From assembly GCA_030704615.1 (NCBI GenBank), contig CM060731.1, positions 34,286,001 to 34,350,000 on the forward strand: a stretch of 64,000 nt of DNA, in the 5' to 3' direction. Made by a program: the position numbers and the translations under genes. Positions within the stretch are counted from its first letter, which is position 1. The number at the start of each line of letters is the position of its first letter. Below, one piece after another: positions 35,194 to 45,659 of this stretch. The stretch comes from Takakia lepidozioides. Taxonomy: Eukaryota > Streptophyta > Takakiopsida > Takakiales > Takakiaceae. The notes under the pieces are model-generated. The model was not told the DNA's origin. It saw only the letters and a list, made by a program, of their open reading frames with translations, and ran no database searches.

Positions 35194-35869
35194 TGATCCA
35201 CCTCTCGCGCACTGCTTGCTCTTTCCGCTCGCCCATTTGTTGTGCAAGTTCGCTTCTTGATAGGAAAGGAGTATATGCTTCAGGCTTGTTTTAAGGCTTC
35301 ACGAGCCGACGACTAGCCTTGGTCTCACCTTCTGGGAGGCCCCCAGGTGCAGGGGGCCTCTTATATATTGTACATTTAATTTGTTTGCCCAACAGCGCCG
35401 CTGTGGCAAACCTCCGACGGTGCTATAGGCGCCGTCTCCACAGCCGCCGGGATGGAACCCAGCCCCTGATGGATTCCACAGTGGCCAGAGCGCCGTCCAG
35501 CAGTGACGATGAATTTTGTTTCATATCAAATTATTTATCCATCTATACCTACAATTGCTGTCTACGGACCATTCAATACCTGATAAGTTACACTGACCAT
35601 GCCTAACGGCTATGTGGATTTCATTCATCGACACCCCGTGGGGTTCTTGGATGACAGATTGAGAAACGAATGAAATAGGGTGTCGAGGGTACCCAGCTGA
35701 AAGCCTGCTTGCCTTTCTTCGCTCTCTGTCTGTCTGTCTGTCTCGGAGGCACGATCGGTTTTGAGCATAGAGAAGCCATGAGCATATTGGCAAAGGCAAG
35801 CAGGTCGAAATAGAAGACAAACTGGCGACTCGAGAGACCAGGGAGGTGGCTGCATGATGCATGATGCAT

Positions 35870-35924
35870 GATTCTAGAACTATATTTCTCAGGAGCCTAA
35901 TATTGGTGATTTGGTTTAAGAGTG
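35870..35924 (+). repeat. inverted-repeat module, arm A
   Basis: The module reads gattctagaactatatttct, then caggagcctaatattggtga, then tttggtttaagagtg. It matches the reverse complement of 39590-39643 at about 50 of 54 positions. The two arms point at each other across 3.7 kb that contain the intact neprosin gene and the hAT-like element. Arm A is separated from its ctcgagaga edge by an extra ~36 bp that includes the tgcatga repeats. Confidence 0.75.
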
Positions 35925-36694
35925 CTTTGGACGTTTGAGGGTGGTGAGATTAAATCCTCTTTGTTTTTCTTGTACACCTGGTGATATTGCTGTTAGGCTC
36001 ATACATATAGGTGGTAGATCTTATGCTAAAATTTGCATATTGTGACATGATCGTAGTACGTGGGCAGAGGCAAGCTTTCGTGCCATAAATCATACTGGTC
36101 AGTCATGTCGAGTCCTTCAGGGGACAGCATTTTTCCGCATTTTTCATTGTTGCGGAATTTGAACCTACTGAATTGCTGCTATACTCTGTACCAGCTCGCT
36201 GATCGACTCTAAACAAGCGCCGTTGCCTATTCCTATCAAATCAGGTCCCCACCGGCTCACGAATATACAAAAATCTACACGTTGTCCACTTCTTGATTAA
36301 CTGATGAATGTATATATGATGGATATTTTCAGTCACTACTGGACATATGTACATATGCAAATGTGAAACATCACACTGCTACATCAATCATACTGCCTAG
36401 TCAGTGTCTCTATATTTCCTGCTCGTCACGGCTCACTGATCGACACCCCCATGGGCCAGTACCCGGAACTTTCTAATCTAACAACTTCAGCCTGAGCACC
36501 CTTAACTATTTCCACTCATCACAGATTTCCCCTATGTCAAAATGCAGCTCCTGTTATTCATTCAATCTGCTATTGCCTTGGTGCAATATTTGCCACCTGT
36601 TTTAGTCTTACGGCCTGCCTAAGTGCAAAGCACTCATGTGATTTTAGAATAGATTAGTCAAAGATCAGTTGTGTTGCAGTGCCCATCATGCAGC

Positions 36695-37999
36695 TCACGG
36701 CGCTTGGGTGCACTTCGGATTACCGCCTCCAGGGCCGCCGAAAAAGAAGTAAGTTCCCCAGTCGCCCGAGGGAGCTCCCTTTTGAACACGGAGGTTGTAA
36801 CAGTTTGCATCCCGGACCGCGATCGATTCCAAAGAGTATGCATCATGAAGTTTCGATGATGAGTCTACATATCGCAGATTTCGTTGGTATGCCGCCGAAG
36901 GAAATCCTTCACTCGGATATGCACCTGAGCCCATTGCTGTGCGTGTGTGGCCAACGGATCCAGACCACGGCATCATCTCTCCGCCCCACTCTAGACCGTC
37001 TGCGCTGCTTTTCATCGTCGTGTAGATATTTGAGGGCCAGTACCCAATAGCATCGTTGTTGATAAGCAACCACCACCCGGGAGTCGTCGAATCGTACATC
37101 ACAAGAAGCTGAAATTCGTCTTCATGATTTGCATTGTCGTCAAGGGTGGTGTATGCCGGCATGGCTCCACCGAGCACCCAGTTTCTGTCTGTCTGGACAA
37201 ACCCAGGGCATGCCAAATTGTAGCATCCGGTGGATCTGTAATTATCCGCCGTCCAGTAGATGAAGAGGTGGGGCGCAAGAGGGTTGTCTTGTGGATGCAT
37301 TGCCGGATATGTTTGCCAGCCGACTTCAGCGGTGTTGCCGCTGTTGGCATTATTTGCAATAACCCAGAGCTGTGAGATGCTCATTTCCCTATTTGGGTAT
37401 CCAATGACAGGTGCATTAACACTGAGTTTTGCAGCCATGCCAAGATAAGTTCCTGCAGTAAATGGCATCGTAACCACAGCATATTCATGTTCACTACCGC
37501 CGGCGCTAGCAAAAGGACCTGTGCTGGTCCGCTTCTCCAACGTGGGGCGTTGGCTCTTTGTCAAGAGTGGTCGATTAGGGTCCCTTCGTTGCACCGGGAT
37601 GCTGCCTTTAGGACATCCTCCATGCTCCCTTGCAAAACTTTGTGGGTACTCACCAGTGCTTCTTCCATGTCCTACATTTTGTTGCACCCGAAGATGGGAT
37701 GACAACGTCATCCGAATAATATGATCTTTGAGGGCTGGGTGATGAGCTGCAATCTGCTGTTCTATGCGGACACAGTCTACCCAGCTTCCATCTGAAACGC
37801 GGAATGACTTCACAGGGGGACCATGCCTAATGGTGTTATTGCTGTCCATGTAAGCTTTGAGCGTTCTCTGTCTTCCAGGAGCTTGTTGCAATCTTCTTCC
37901 TTGCGATGAGTCCACCAGCAGCAGAAGCTGAAAACACATGGTTACTATCCAGTACAACTGTCGTGCTTCAATACTAAATCCTCGTCTGCAATTCATCAT
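36695..37999 (-). CDS. neprosin-family glutamic peptidase, intact, single exon
   Basis: A 434-residue protein. An N-terminal hydrophobic stretch ~13-34 (YWIVTMCFQLLLLVD) is a signal peptide. The neprosin activation domain (DUF4409) spans ~45-150, with SFRVSDGSWVDCVRIEQQ. The neprosin catalytic domain (DUF239) spans ~170-430. The two family catalytic glutamates are present: Glu225 in AEVGWQTYP and Glu341 in LEWGGEMMPW. Paired Cys (260, 264, 400, 430) fit an extracellular fold. Neprosins are secreted proline-cleaving endopeptidases. It is the left member of a tandem pair (the other at 39758-41058), with duplicated flanks from about 36658. The region upstream of its start contains a hAT-like insertion 0.47 kb away. 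Confidence 0.92.
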   Translation of the reverse strand: MMNCRRGFSIEARQLYWIVTMCFQLLLLVDSSQGRRLQQAPGRQRTLKAYMDSNNTIRHGPPVKSFRVSDGSWVDCVRIEQQIAAHHPALKDHIIRMTLSSHLRVQQNVGHGRSTGEYPQSFAREHGGCPKGSIPVQRRDPNRPLLTKSQRPTLEKRTSTGPFASAGGSEHEYAVVTMPFTAGTYLGMAAKLSVNAPVIGYPNREMSISQLWVIANNANSGNTAEVGWQTYPAMHPQDNPLAPHLFIYWTADNYRSTGCYNLACPGFVQTDRNWVLGGAMPAYTTLDDNANHEDEFQLLVMYDSTTPGWWLLINNDAIGYWPSNIYTTMKSSADGLEWGGEMMPWSGSVGHTRTAMGSGAYPSEGFPSAAYQRNLRYVDSSSKLHDAYSLESIAVRDANCYNLRVQKGAPSGDWGTYFFFGGPGGGNPKCTQAP

Positions 38000-38466
38000 A
38001 GATGCAGTATCTAGTATCTACCTGCAGCCTATCGTCCACCCCTGTCAAAGTAGCTCTGATCTTCCAAGCAATCTGGTCTCGACTTGGCCCAGTTGCCCAA
38101 CGAAGCGATTTAGCTAGATACTTAATCAAAACTTCGCCCTGAATCCCTCTCTGTCGAAAAAGTCGTAATAGTGATGACTACAGACTTCTTTGAAAATTGA
38201 TGATTGCATACCGGTTGAATGAACTAGGCCAGGAGGCTGCAGGTCTCTAAGACGCCACAGTTTACTCTCTATTTGTGTGACGGCTAGGGAGTGAAGAACG
38301 GAACAGATATAGAGCACATTATAATACACGTACAATAACAGATATAGATTTTAAAAATAAAACACTTCTCAAGCATGCACAATGGGAATAGAATCCGCTG
38401 ACCTTCTGATTCTTGTTCCATTGTCTCTCTCTCTTCTAGTTTACTTTTGTGGTAGCTCCTCAGGAC
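38000..38466. other. upstream region of the neprosin gene, shared with the second copy
   Basis: It matches 41089-41510 (upstream of the second neprosin copy) over most of its length, including gtttactctctatttgtgtg and agtttacttttgtggtagct. This is probably promoter and 5' UTR carried along in the duplication. It ends at the hAT-like insertion site. Confidence 0.75.
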
Positions 38467-39517
38467 CAGTGTTGGACCCCTTTTTTTTTTCCCTTCAATT
38501 TTTACCAGTGTTGGACTGGTATGTAGGGCCGCCTCGCCTGGTATCAACCGAACCGCCTGGTATTGACAATTCCAATACCTAGGTCAATACCCTACCTAGG
38601 CTGGTATTGACCAAGGCAATACTTGTGCAATACCCGTATTATGGGCAAAAACAGGGACTATACACATGGTATAGATATGAAGTTGGGCTGGTGCACCCGG
38701 CTTCAGGGGCAGGGCATGTCCAGCCCCAAGGGCGGCCACTATTTTTCATTTTTTTAGCTCATGTCGGTAGGGCAATGTAATGTCAACTTGGCATTGACAA
38801 TCTTGACAAATTAGTGCTTTAAATTTTAAGGAATGGGCCGGATGACGTGCGGACGGGTTACAAGTTGAGCAAGGGATCAAGGATTGTCTAGAAGACAATG
38901 CGAGGAGGACCTCATTGCAGGTGCTGGCATGTTTGACAATGAGGCTTGCACTCAGTTTTCTTGTAACAAAGCTTGCTTCACTTTGCGTACTAAAATCTGC
39001 AACATTACTATGTAATGCAAAGTCTGAATTTTGCAACAGAATTTTTTTTTAAAATAAAAGGGGATGGAGGCCCTGAAAATCATATTAAAGAAAAAACGGG
39101 AATAAATAACCCATTAGGATACAGCCGTGAAGCCTATGAAGGGGATACCACCCCCAGACCACGAAACCACTAAGAACTCTCAAGACCAATGAGGTCAAGA
39201 GGGGAGAGAAGCAAAACGCCCAAAGATCATTTACTTTGTGAAATAAAGTATGCTTCTAAATTAAAGGCATATTAATGATTTGGTGGTTATTTTTATCTTA
39301 ACTATTTGTATCCTTTATAACCGCTGGTATTACGATTGAAATATCCGTCCTATTGATACCCATCCGCAAATAAAAAATCATTCTACTATTGAGGACCGGC
39401 AGATATTAGAATTAAGTGAATATTCTTATACTATGGAACCGACTGGTATTGAAAAATATATTTTTTCAATACGAAGACCCGGCTGGTATGAAAAAATGTA
39501 ATACCTGCCCAACAATG
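38467..39517. mobile_element. hAT-like non-autonomous element, 1.05 kb, 8-bp TSD
   Basis: The left end is CAGTGTTGGAC... and the right end ...GCCCAACAATG, imperfect inverted termini that both continue into a GGTAT word. It is flanked by ctcaggac (38459-38466) and ctcaagac (39518-39525), an 8-bp target duplication with one later mismatch. The paralogous region upstream of the second neprosin copy has a single ctgaggac at about 41509-41516, the empty site. Inside are inverted words ggtcaatacc/ggtattgacc (38582-38612) and A/T-rich filler. No transposase is encoded, so it must rely on an element elsewhere. 8-bp TSD and CAGTGTTG-type ends are typical of hAT. Confidence 0.82.
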
Positions 39518-39525
39518 CTCAAGAC

Positions 39526-39663
39526 CTCTTGGTCCTCCTTATCTTTTCCGAGCTAAATTTTCTCGGTTCACGGGGGAGGGGTATTGTTCCACTCTTAAAA
39601 CCAAATCACCAATATTAGGCTCCCCAGAAATATAGTTAGAATCTCTCGAGACGTAATCGCAAA
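39526..39663. other. distal neprosin promoter segment and arm B of the inverted repeat
   Basis: 39526-39589 resembles 41517-41597 (ctccttatctttt, gctaaattttctcgg, ggggtattgttcca). 39590-39643 is the reverse complement of the module at 35870-35924. The duplicated unit of the neprosin pair ends at about 39589. Confidence 0.7.
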
Positions 39664-39733
39664 AGAGAGAAGACTCCGGCCAAAGTCGGCGTAACTAAAA
39701 GCCACTTAGCCGTAACTAAGAGCCACTTGGCCA
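39664..39733 (-). repeat. SINE-like 3' tail with hairpin, copy 2
   Basis: On the minus strand: aagtggctcttagttacgg, ctaagtggcttttagttacg, ccgactttggccggag, tcttctctctttt. The aagtggct..ttagttacg word is duplicated in this copy. The hairpin core is weaker (CCGAC-TTTG-GCCGG, one mismatch). It sits exactly between the two neprosin duplication units (39589 and 39736). Confidence 0.6.
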
Positions 39734-39757
39734 GGCAAAGATCAGTTGTATTGCAGC

Positions 39758-41058
39758 TCACGTCGCTTGGGTGCAATTGGGATTACCGCCTCCAGGGCCG
39801 CCGAAAAAGAAGTAAGTTCCCCAGTCGCCCGAGGGAGCTCCCTTTTGAACACGGAGGTTGTAACAGTTTGCATCCCGGACCGCGATCGATTCCAAAGAGT
39901 ATGCATCATGAAGTTTCGATGATGAGTCTACATATCGCAGATTTTGTTGGTATGCCGCCGAAGGAAATCCTTCACTCGGATATGCACCTGAGCCCATTGC
40001 TGTGTGTGTATGGCCGACGGATCCAGCCCACGGCGCCATCTCTCCGCCCCACTCTAGACCGTCTGCGCTGCTTTTCATCGTCGTGTAGATACTTGAGGGC
40101 CAGTACCCAATAGCTTCGTTGTTGATGAGCAACCACCACCCGGGAGTCGTCGAATCGTAGATCACAAGAAGCTGAAATTCGTCTTCATAATTTGCATTGT
40201 CGTCAAGGGTGGTGTATGCTGCCATGGTTCCACCGAGCACCCAGTTTGTGTCCGTCTGGACAAACCCAGGGCATGCCAAATTGTAGCATCCGGTGGATCT
40301 GTAATTATCCGCCGTCCAGTAGATGAAGAGGTGGGGCGCAAGAGGGTTGTCTTGTGGATGCATTGCCGGATATGTTTGCCAGCCGACTTCAGCGGTGTTG
40401 CCGCTGTTGGCATTATTTGCAATAACCCAGAGCTGTGAGATTCCTGCATATTTGGGTATCCAATGATGGGTGCATTAATACTGAGATTTGCAGCCATGCC
40501 AAAATAAGTTCCTGCAGTAGATGGCATCATAACCACAGCATATTCATGTTCACTACCGCCGGCGCAAGCGAAAGGACCTGTGCTGGTCCGCTTCTCCCTC
40601 GTGGGGGGTTGGCTCTTTGTCAAGAGTGGTTGATTAGGGTCCCTTCGTTGCACCGGGATGCTGCCTTTAGGACATCCTCCATGCTCCCTTGCAAAATTTT
40701 GTGGGTACTCACCAGTGCTTCTTCCATGTCCTACATTTTGTTGCACCTGAAGATGGGTTGACAACGTCATCTGATTAATATGATCTTTGAGGGCTGGGTG
40801 GTGAGCTGCAATCTGCTGTTCTATGCGGACACAGTCTACCCAGCTTCCATCTGAAACGCGGAATGACCTCACCGGGGGACCATGCCTAATGGTGTTATCG
40901 CTGTCCATGTAAGCTTTGAGCGTTCTCTGTCTTCCAGGAGCTTGTTGCAATCTTCTTCCTTGCGATGAGTCCACCAGCAGCAGAAGCTGAATACACATGG
41001 TTACTATCCAGTACAACTGTCGTGCTTCAAAACTAAATCCTCGTCTGCAATCCATCAT
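39758..41058 (-). pseudogene. second neprosin-family copy, frameshifted by a 4-nt deletion
   Basis: Over 90% similar to the gene at 36695-37999 by eye, along its whole length and into the upstream region. By homology it starts at the ATG at 41058 (MMDCRRGFSFEARQLYW). After GYPN, copy 1 has 14 nt before ctcacagctctggg and copy 2 has 10, so the frame breaks near 40440-40450. Downstream the correct frame is intact to the same stop, including AEVGWQTYP and LEWGGEMAPW. Everything else looks functional. Either a recent pseudogene or an assembly error; a splice rescue is not evident. Confidence 0.85.
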
Positions 41059-43222
41059 AGATGCAGTACGTACCTGCAGCCTATACACTTGTCAAACTAG
41101 CTCCGATCCACCAAGAAATCTGGTCTCGACTTGGCCCCGTTGCCAACGAAGGGATTTAGCTAGATATTTAATCAAAACTTCCCTGAATCCTCTGTCAAAA
41201 AATAAGTCGTAATAGTGATGGCTGCAGACTTCTTTGAAAATTGATGATTGCATACCGGTTGAATGAACTAGGCCAGGAGGCTGCAGGTCTCTAAGACGCC
41301 ACAGTTTACCCTCTATTTGTGTGACGGCTAGGGAGTGAAAAAAAGGAACACATATAGAGCACATCATACAATGACATACATAGATTTTAAAAATAAAACA
41401 CTTATGTAACACTCAAGCACACATTGGAAACAGAATCTGCTGACCTTCTGATTCTTGTTCGATTGTTTCTCTCTCTTCTAGTTTACTTTTGTGGTAGCTC
41501 CTGAGGACCTCTTCCGTCCTCCTTATCTTTGACAAGCTAAATTTGCTCGGTTAGTTCTGCCCGCCGCCCCCCTCTTCGGAGGGTATGGTTCCATTCTTCA
41601 GTGACTATTGTGTGTGTGCCTTATGTTTGGCCCAGGGGTTTTCCCCTAATAATTCCAAATAAAGTTTCTCTTAGGGCCGCGCCACTCTCCCCCGTCATTT
41701 TTTTTAAGGAAATAACAGGGTATCAATACTGGTATTGTGGGTCTTCCTGGGTATCAATATTAGGTATAAGCAGGTTCTTCGAGAACCTACCAGGGGTAGG
41801 TGGTAGGTCGAATACCCAAGGCATAACATGGATTACCATTTGGGCCTCCCATTTCATATCAGGCTGATACCATTATTGTGCGGCTATGGGAGCTTAATAT
41901 TCATACTACAGGCACGGATCGTTGGAGATTTGGTTGTGCATCCTGCTGGGTAGGGTAATGCAAACACTAAAGGCCCCAAGGATAACTCTTTCATTGGGGG
42001 AGTTTTACAGCTTGAGCAGGAGCAATTTTGGTGCTTAGGGCCCCGCTTCGCTCTTCCGTTTGCCCCCGGCTTGGCATTTCAATATTGGAATGGGGCATTT
42101 GGGCTATTCAAATGGCCATTTGAATAATTCAAAAAATACTAATATTGATACCCCGTATTGATCATTATTCATCTGATATTTGAAAAAAAAAAAACCCCGT
42201 ACTATTGATATCATATATTGTGCATATCTAAGGGAAATACATTGTACCAGTATACTATTTGTAAATTTGTCATTATGCAATACTTAGAATGATACCAAAG
42301 TTCAAAAATAAAGCACCCTCCAAAACCTACCATGCCTGGTATATTAAAATGCTGATACCCGTACAACACTGGATTACACCATGAGGCACACACACTGAAT
42401 ACATGAACCTTATAACCACTCTAATATAGAGGAAATGCGGAGCTTGCTACTCTACTTTGAGCTTGTATTTTCGAACCTTATCACACCATTTATTATTATT
42501 TATAAAAAAAGCATACAGACAAAATAAATTTTAAATCTTGTAGTATTAATCTAGAGAGTAACCTACGTACATTAGTCACAACATAATAAGAATACATTTG
42601 AACATGTACTCTAACTAAATCTTTTTTTGCCGACAATAGTTTTCTAGTCAATGTGTCTAAGTTTTGAACCGCGGTGTAATCAGGGGAGTAGTCGGATGGC
42701 CTAGCCGGAGGCAGTACGACTCCAGCACCAAGGGTGGGCCCGAGGCGGGGAGACTTCCGCTGCGTTAAAATCAGGTGTGGTCCGATATTCTGCCGCATTT
42801 TAAGACTAATTCTCAGGCGGAATCGGCCGCCCTGGGTGGCCTGGGTGTACTACTAATCGGTAGGGATGGCCGATTATGCACCCAGGATGGCAAAGTATGC
42901 AACTAGCCATGTACATGTCTCAACCATTACCCCACCCTCCATTCCCTTGAAGCTCACCCCTGTTTATATCCTCCAGGGGGTATGGGATAATTCAAGCCCA
43001 ATCAGATTGCGCCAAGTAGGAGCGAGAATACTCCACAACCTGCTTTTAACGCCAGTGAACGGGCCGGGTAGGGCAGACTCTGCCCTGTAAGCGGCACAGG
43101 GTTCTCTTGAAGATTTGGGTGGATGGCTCAGATCCCTAGGGCTAAAAATAAAAGAAATGAATTTAGAGAAAAAAAAATGACATGACGTAGGATCTCACGG
43201 GACCTCACGTGTAAGACCACAA

Positions 43223-43245
43223 CCCCCCCCCCCCCCCCCCCCCCC
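43223..43245. repeat. poly(C) tract, 23 nt
   Basis: Twenty-three consecutive C between ccacaa and ggctcgccc. Confidence 0.98.
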
Positions 43246-43789
43246 GGCTCGCCCTAACGCGGTAAGGTCCCTGTTAGCTGTTGATGTGATATTCCGTCAG
43301 ATAACGTCCTTGCAAATGCAAATACAAAGGGAAAAGACCTGTAGGTTTTTACAATCTCAACATCATCTGTAATTTCTTCGGTGGATGCATTAACATCGGA
43401 AAGAACCATAATCCACACCCGCACGATATACCGGGAATAAATCCCTTGACCTAAAGGTCAAGGCAGTTGTTTTTAGACTCCAAACCACGATTTACCAAGC
43501 TTCTCGCTCCAACGATACGGATAAGATGCGTGCTCCACAATCTGAACTCATACAAAATATACACGCCAGACCATTAATAGCTGTGAGACGAGTTACACAG
43601 GAGAACCAAGAGAGAAAAAACCTTGGCATTGAGAAGATGGTGACCTCGGGGCCACAAAGAATAGAGATGGCAAGAGGGCTCCAATTGGATGGGAAGGCTA
43701 CGCCCATTCGTCGAATGCATATGTGCATGGTTGGTTGTATAAAATTCAGATTTGCTACCGATTTACATGTCTTCAATGTTGGTGTAACA

Positions 43790-44085
43790 CGTGGACCTTG
43801 CGTGTGGACCTTTCCGGTGGACATATCCGAAGGAATTTGTTACGGATCCATGCAATGGACCTTCCATATGGATGGATGAGAGAGACCCGAGCCAAGGACC
43901 CTTAGAAGGGACCATTCACATGGACAAATGGATGGATCTTTGATATAGACCCTTTGGACATACCCTTCCATGGAATCTTCGGTCAGACCAGACACTACGC
44001 TTGCATGTTCGATGGACCATTATCACATACCATGGCGATGGACCATCCAAATGGACATTCTCATATATCATGAGGGTAGACCACG
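43790..44085. repeat. degenerate TGGACC/TGGACA interspersed repeat
   Basis: The word tggac (often within atggaccatt or atggacat) recurs about ten times at irregular 15-40 bp spacing, with ccatatggatggatg variants between. No clean unit length; possibly an old decayed tandem array. Confidence 0.55.
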
Positions 44086-45005
44086 GCGGTAATCTGTTGC
44101 GCCAGCAGCCGGTGTATTAAATTATTGTCACGTGCAGCATATGGGCCGCTGCCGTGTGTATTGCTTGCATGACGCCCTTTGCACGTGGGCTACGCTCATA
44201 TTCCTCTGAAGCATCACCTGTCGGAGCATCCTTGCTGTACATTATCTGACTCATACCCTTCAGTTCATGAAACTCGCAAGTTGTCCGTCCTTGATCTTCC
44301 TTATAGCATTCTTCAACCAAACACGGTGAACATGCCACAGATAGAGGTAAATTGCAACATTTGGAAACACTTCCCTGCAATATCCAAATGAGAATGTAAG
44401 CGGTGGGAGTACAACCACTACTACGTTTAGGAGGGTTTAGCGACGTCGGTCCCCGTGGCACCTCTCCTGTAGGATGCCCCCGCCGCGCCCCATCTTGCGA
44501 CGCCCTGGGCGTTGCTCGACCGGGGTGTGACGTTTCTGACGTCACATGAATAATGCCAAATTCCACAAAAACGTGACTTTTGGCCAAGTCCTACAATGCG
44601 ACGCAGCAAGCGTCGAATCTGAGTACAATTTTTTATTTTTTTTTAACATCGCAAACCAGCTGCGACACACAAGGGTTCCCCTGGTGCGACCTTCCAGACG
44701 TCGGTTGGGAGGCTTGAGCGTCGTTTAAAGTCCTCGAGGGGACCTTAAAAAATAAAAAAAATAAAAAAACGTCGTTTTTTAAAGGGCGTCGTTGTATTGG
44801 AGCGAGCACCCCTGGGGTCGTTTATTGAATTTTTCTTTTTTTGGATTTTCGCTATGTCACTTTTAGCGATGTCTGAGATGTCGTTTAAAATGACTTGATC
44901 ACTTTTTGCAATAGAGAGTACAGAAAAAGCGACGCGGGGAATGTCGTTTTGAGGTCCCAACGAGCAATGTCTGCATGAACTACCTTATGTACAATTAAAT
45001 CAAAT

Positions 45006-45069
45006 AGAGAAGACTCCGGCCGAAACCGGCGTAACTAGCTAAGAGCCACTTCGCCTTACGGCTATTGCC
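45006..45069 (-). repeat. SINE-like 3' tail with UUCG hairpin, copy 3
   Basis: Minus strand: cgtaaggcgaagtggctctt, agctagttacgccgg, tttcggccggag, tcttctcta. The stem CCGGT-TTCG-GCCGG is kept through a G-U pair. It lies inside the GCGACG-rich block, so it was probably inserted into it. Confidence 0.6.
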
Positions 45070-45467
45070 CATTTTCGGAGGTGAGCCCTATACAATTAAA
45101 TCATATGTTTGTGTGTAAGTCGTAACTGATATGTTGGTTAGTGTGAAGTGTCTTACTGTGTGTATAATCTAGAGATCTTGAGTTCAAATTTGTCTAACAA
45201 CACATTGAATGATTAGGAACTCGATATGTGTCGGCTACTTGCAAACACATGCTCATGGGTTAGGTTTGACATTAATTTGATGCTACGTGGCAAAGTGTGT
45301 GTCCCGCCATTTTTTCAACCATGTACAATCCCGCCATTTTTTGAACCGATTCCAAAAACAATGACCTAACAAAGACGGGCTCACAAATAGTCATAGAGAT
45401 AAAAAAAAATACAACAAAACAAAACAAAACAATAGCGACCCTAGGGCGTCGTTTTTAAATAACGACG

Positions 45468-45494
45468 TTTTTTTTTTTTTTTTTTTTTTTTTTT
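45468..45494. repeat. poly(T) tract, 27 nt
   Basis: Twenty-seven T between aacgacg and cgttgc, within the GCGACG motif cluster. On the minus strand it gives a run of Lys codons in a spurious frame. Confidence 0.95.
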
Positions 45495-45659
45495 CGTTGC
45501 ATATACGACGCCATGGCTGCGACGCTGAGGCGTCGCATATTCGCATCCGTCGCGGACCCCGTAATCGCCGAATAGCGTCGCTCGGGCAACGCTAACCCCC
45601 TCTAAACTGTATACTGAACAATGAGAAAAAAACATGGACATGCCAATGAAACAGAACTT

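Larger units (their letters stand above)
35038..36657. other. intergenic with local repeats, no gene
   Basis: It starts with a perfect 8-bp stem gccctgac-acaag-gtcagggc (35041-35061) and repeated gtactcggg words. A 33-bp unit (gatgagagctacttagtgtc...) is duplicated in tandem at 35128-35193. A (ctgt)n patch lies at 35727-35742 and tgcatga repeats at 35851-35869. 36000-36657 shows no coding or repeat signal that I recognise. Confidence 0.55.
41059..44419. other. intergenic: duplicated promoter, hAT-like end, low-complexity tracts
   Basis: 41089-41597 is the upstream region shared with copy 1. 41711-42371 is A/T-rich with many ggtatcaata/tgataccc words. It ends ...gtacaacactg at 42371, matching the hAT-like terminus in reverse, but I could not place its other end. 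43223-43245 is 23 C. 43790-44085 is the TGGACC-rich patch. No protein-coding gene is recognised; the open frame at 43526-43879 has no known motif. Confidence 0.5.
44420..45600. repeat. GCGACG/CGTCG motif cluster
   Basis: The non-coding block carries roughly twenty occurrences of gcgac, cgtcg or gacgt in both orientations, many followed by a T run (cgtcgtttttt). Examples: near 44495, 44525, 44600, 44697, 44720, 44770, 44790, 44930, 45448, 45463, 45507, 45520, 45530 and 45576. It borders the broken MULE transposase gene on its 3' side. Clusters of short motifs like this are typical of subterminal regions of class II transposons. Confidence 0.55.

Noticed and set aside
36695-37999. Neprosin gene as cargo captured between transposon ends
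   Set aside because: The facing modules at 35870 and 39590 are suggestive, but no target duplication outside them was found, so capture is not supported.
36671-40113. Plus-strand frames of 70-128 codons overlapping the two neprosin copies
   Set aside because: They are antisense shadows of the minus-strand neprosin coding sequence; the same shadow occurs in both copies because the DNA is duplicated.
43526-43879. 117-codon + strand frame and its 110-codon minus-strand shadow
   Set aside because: No recognisable motif; partly built from the TGGACC-rich block.
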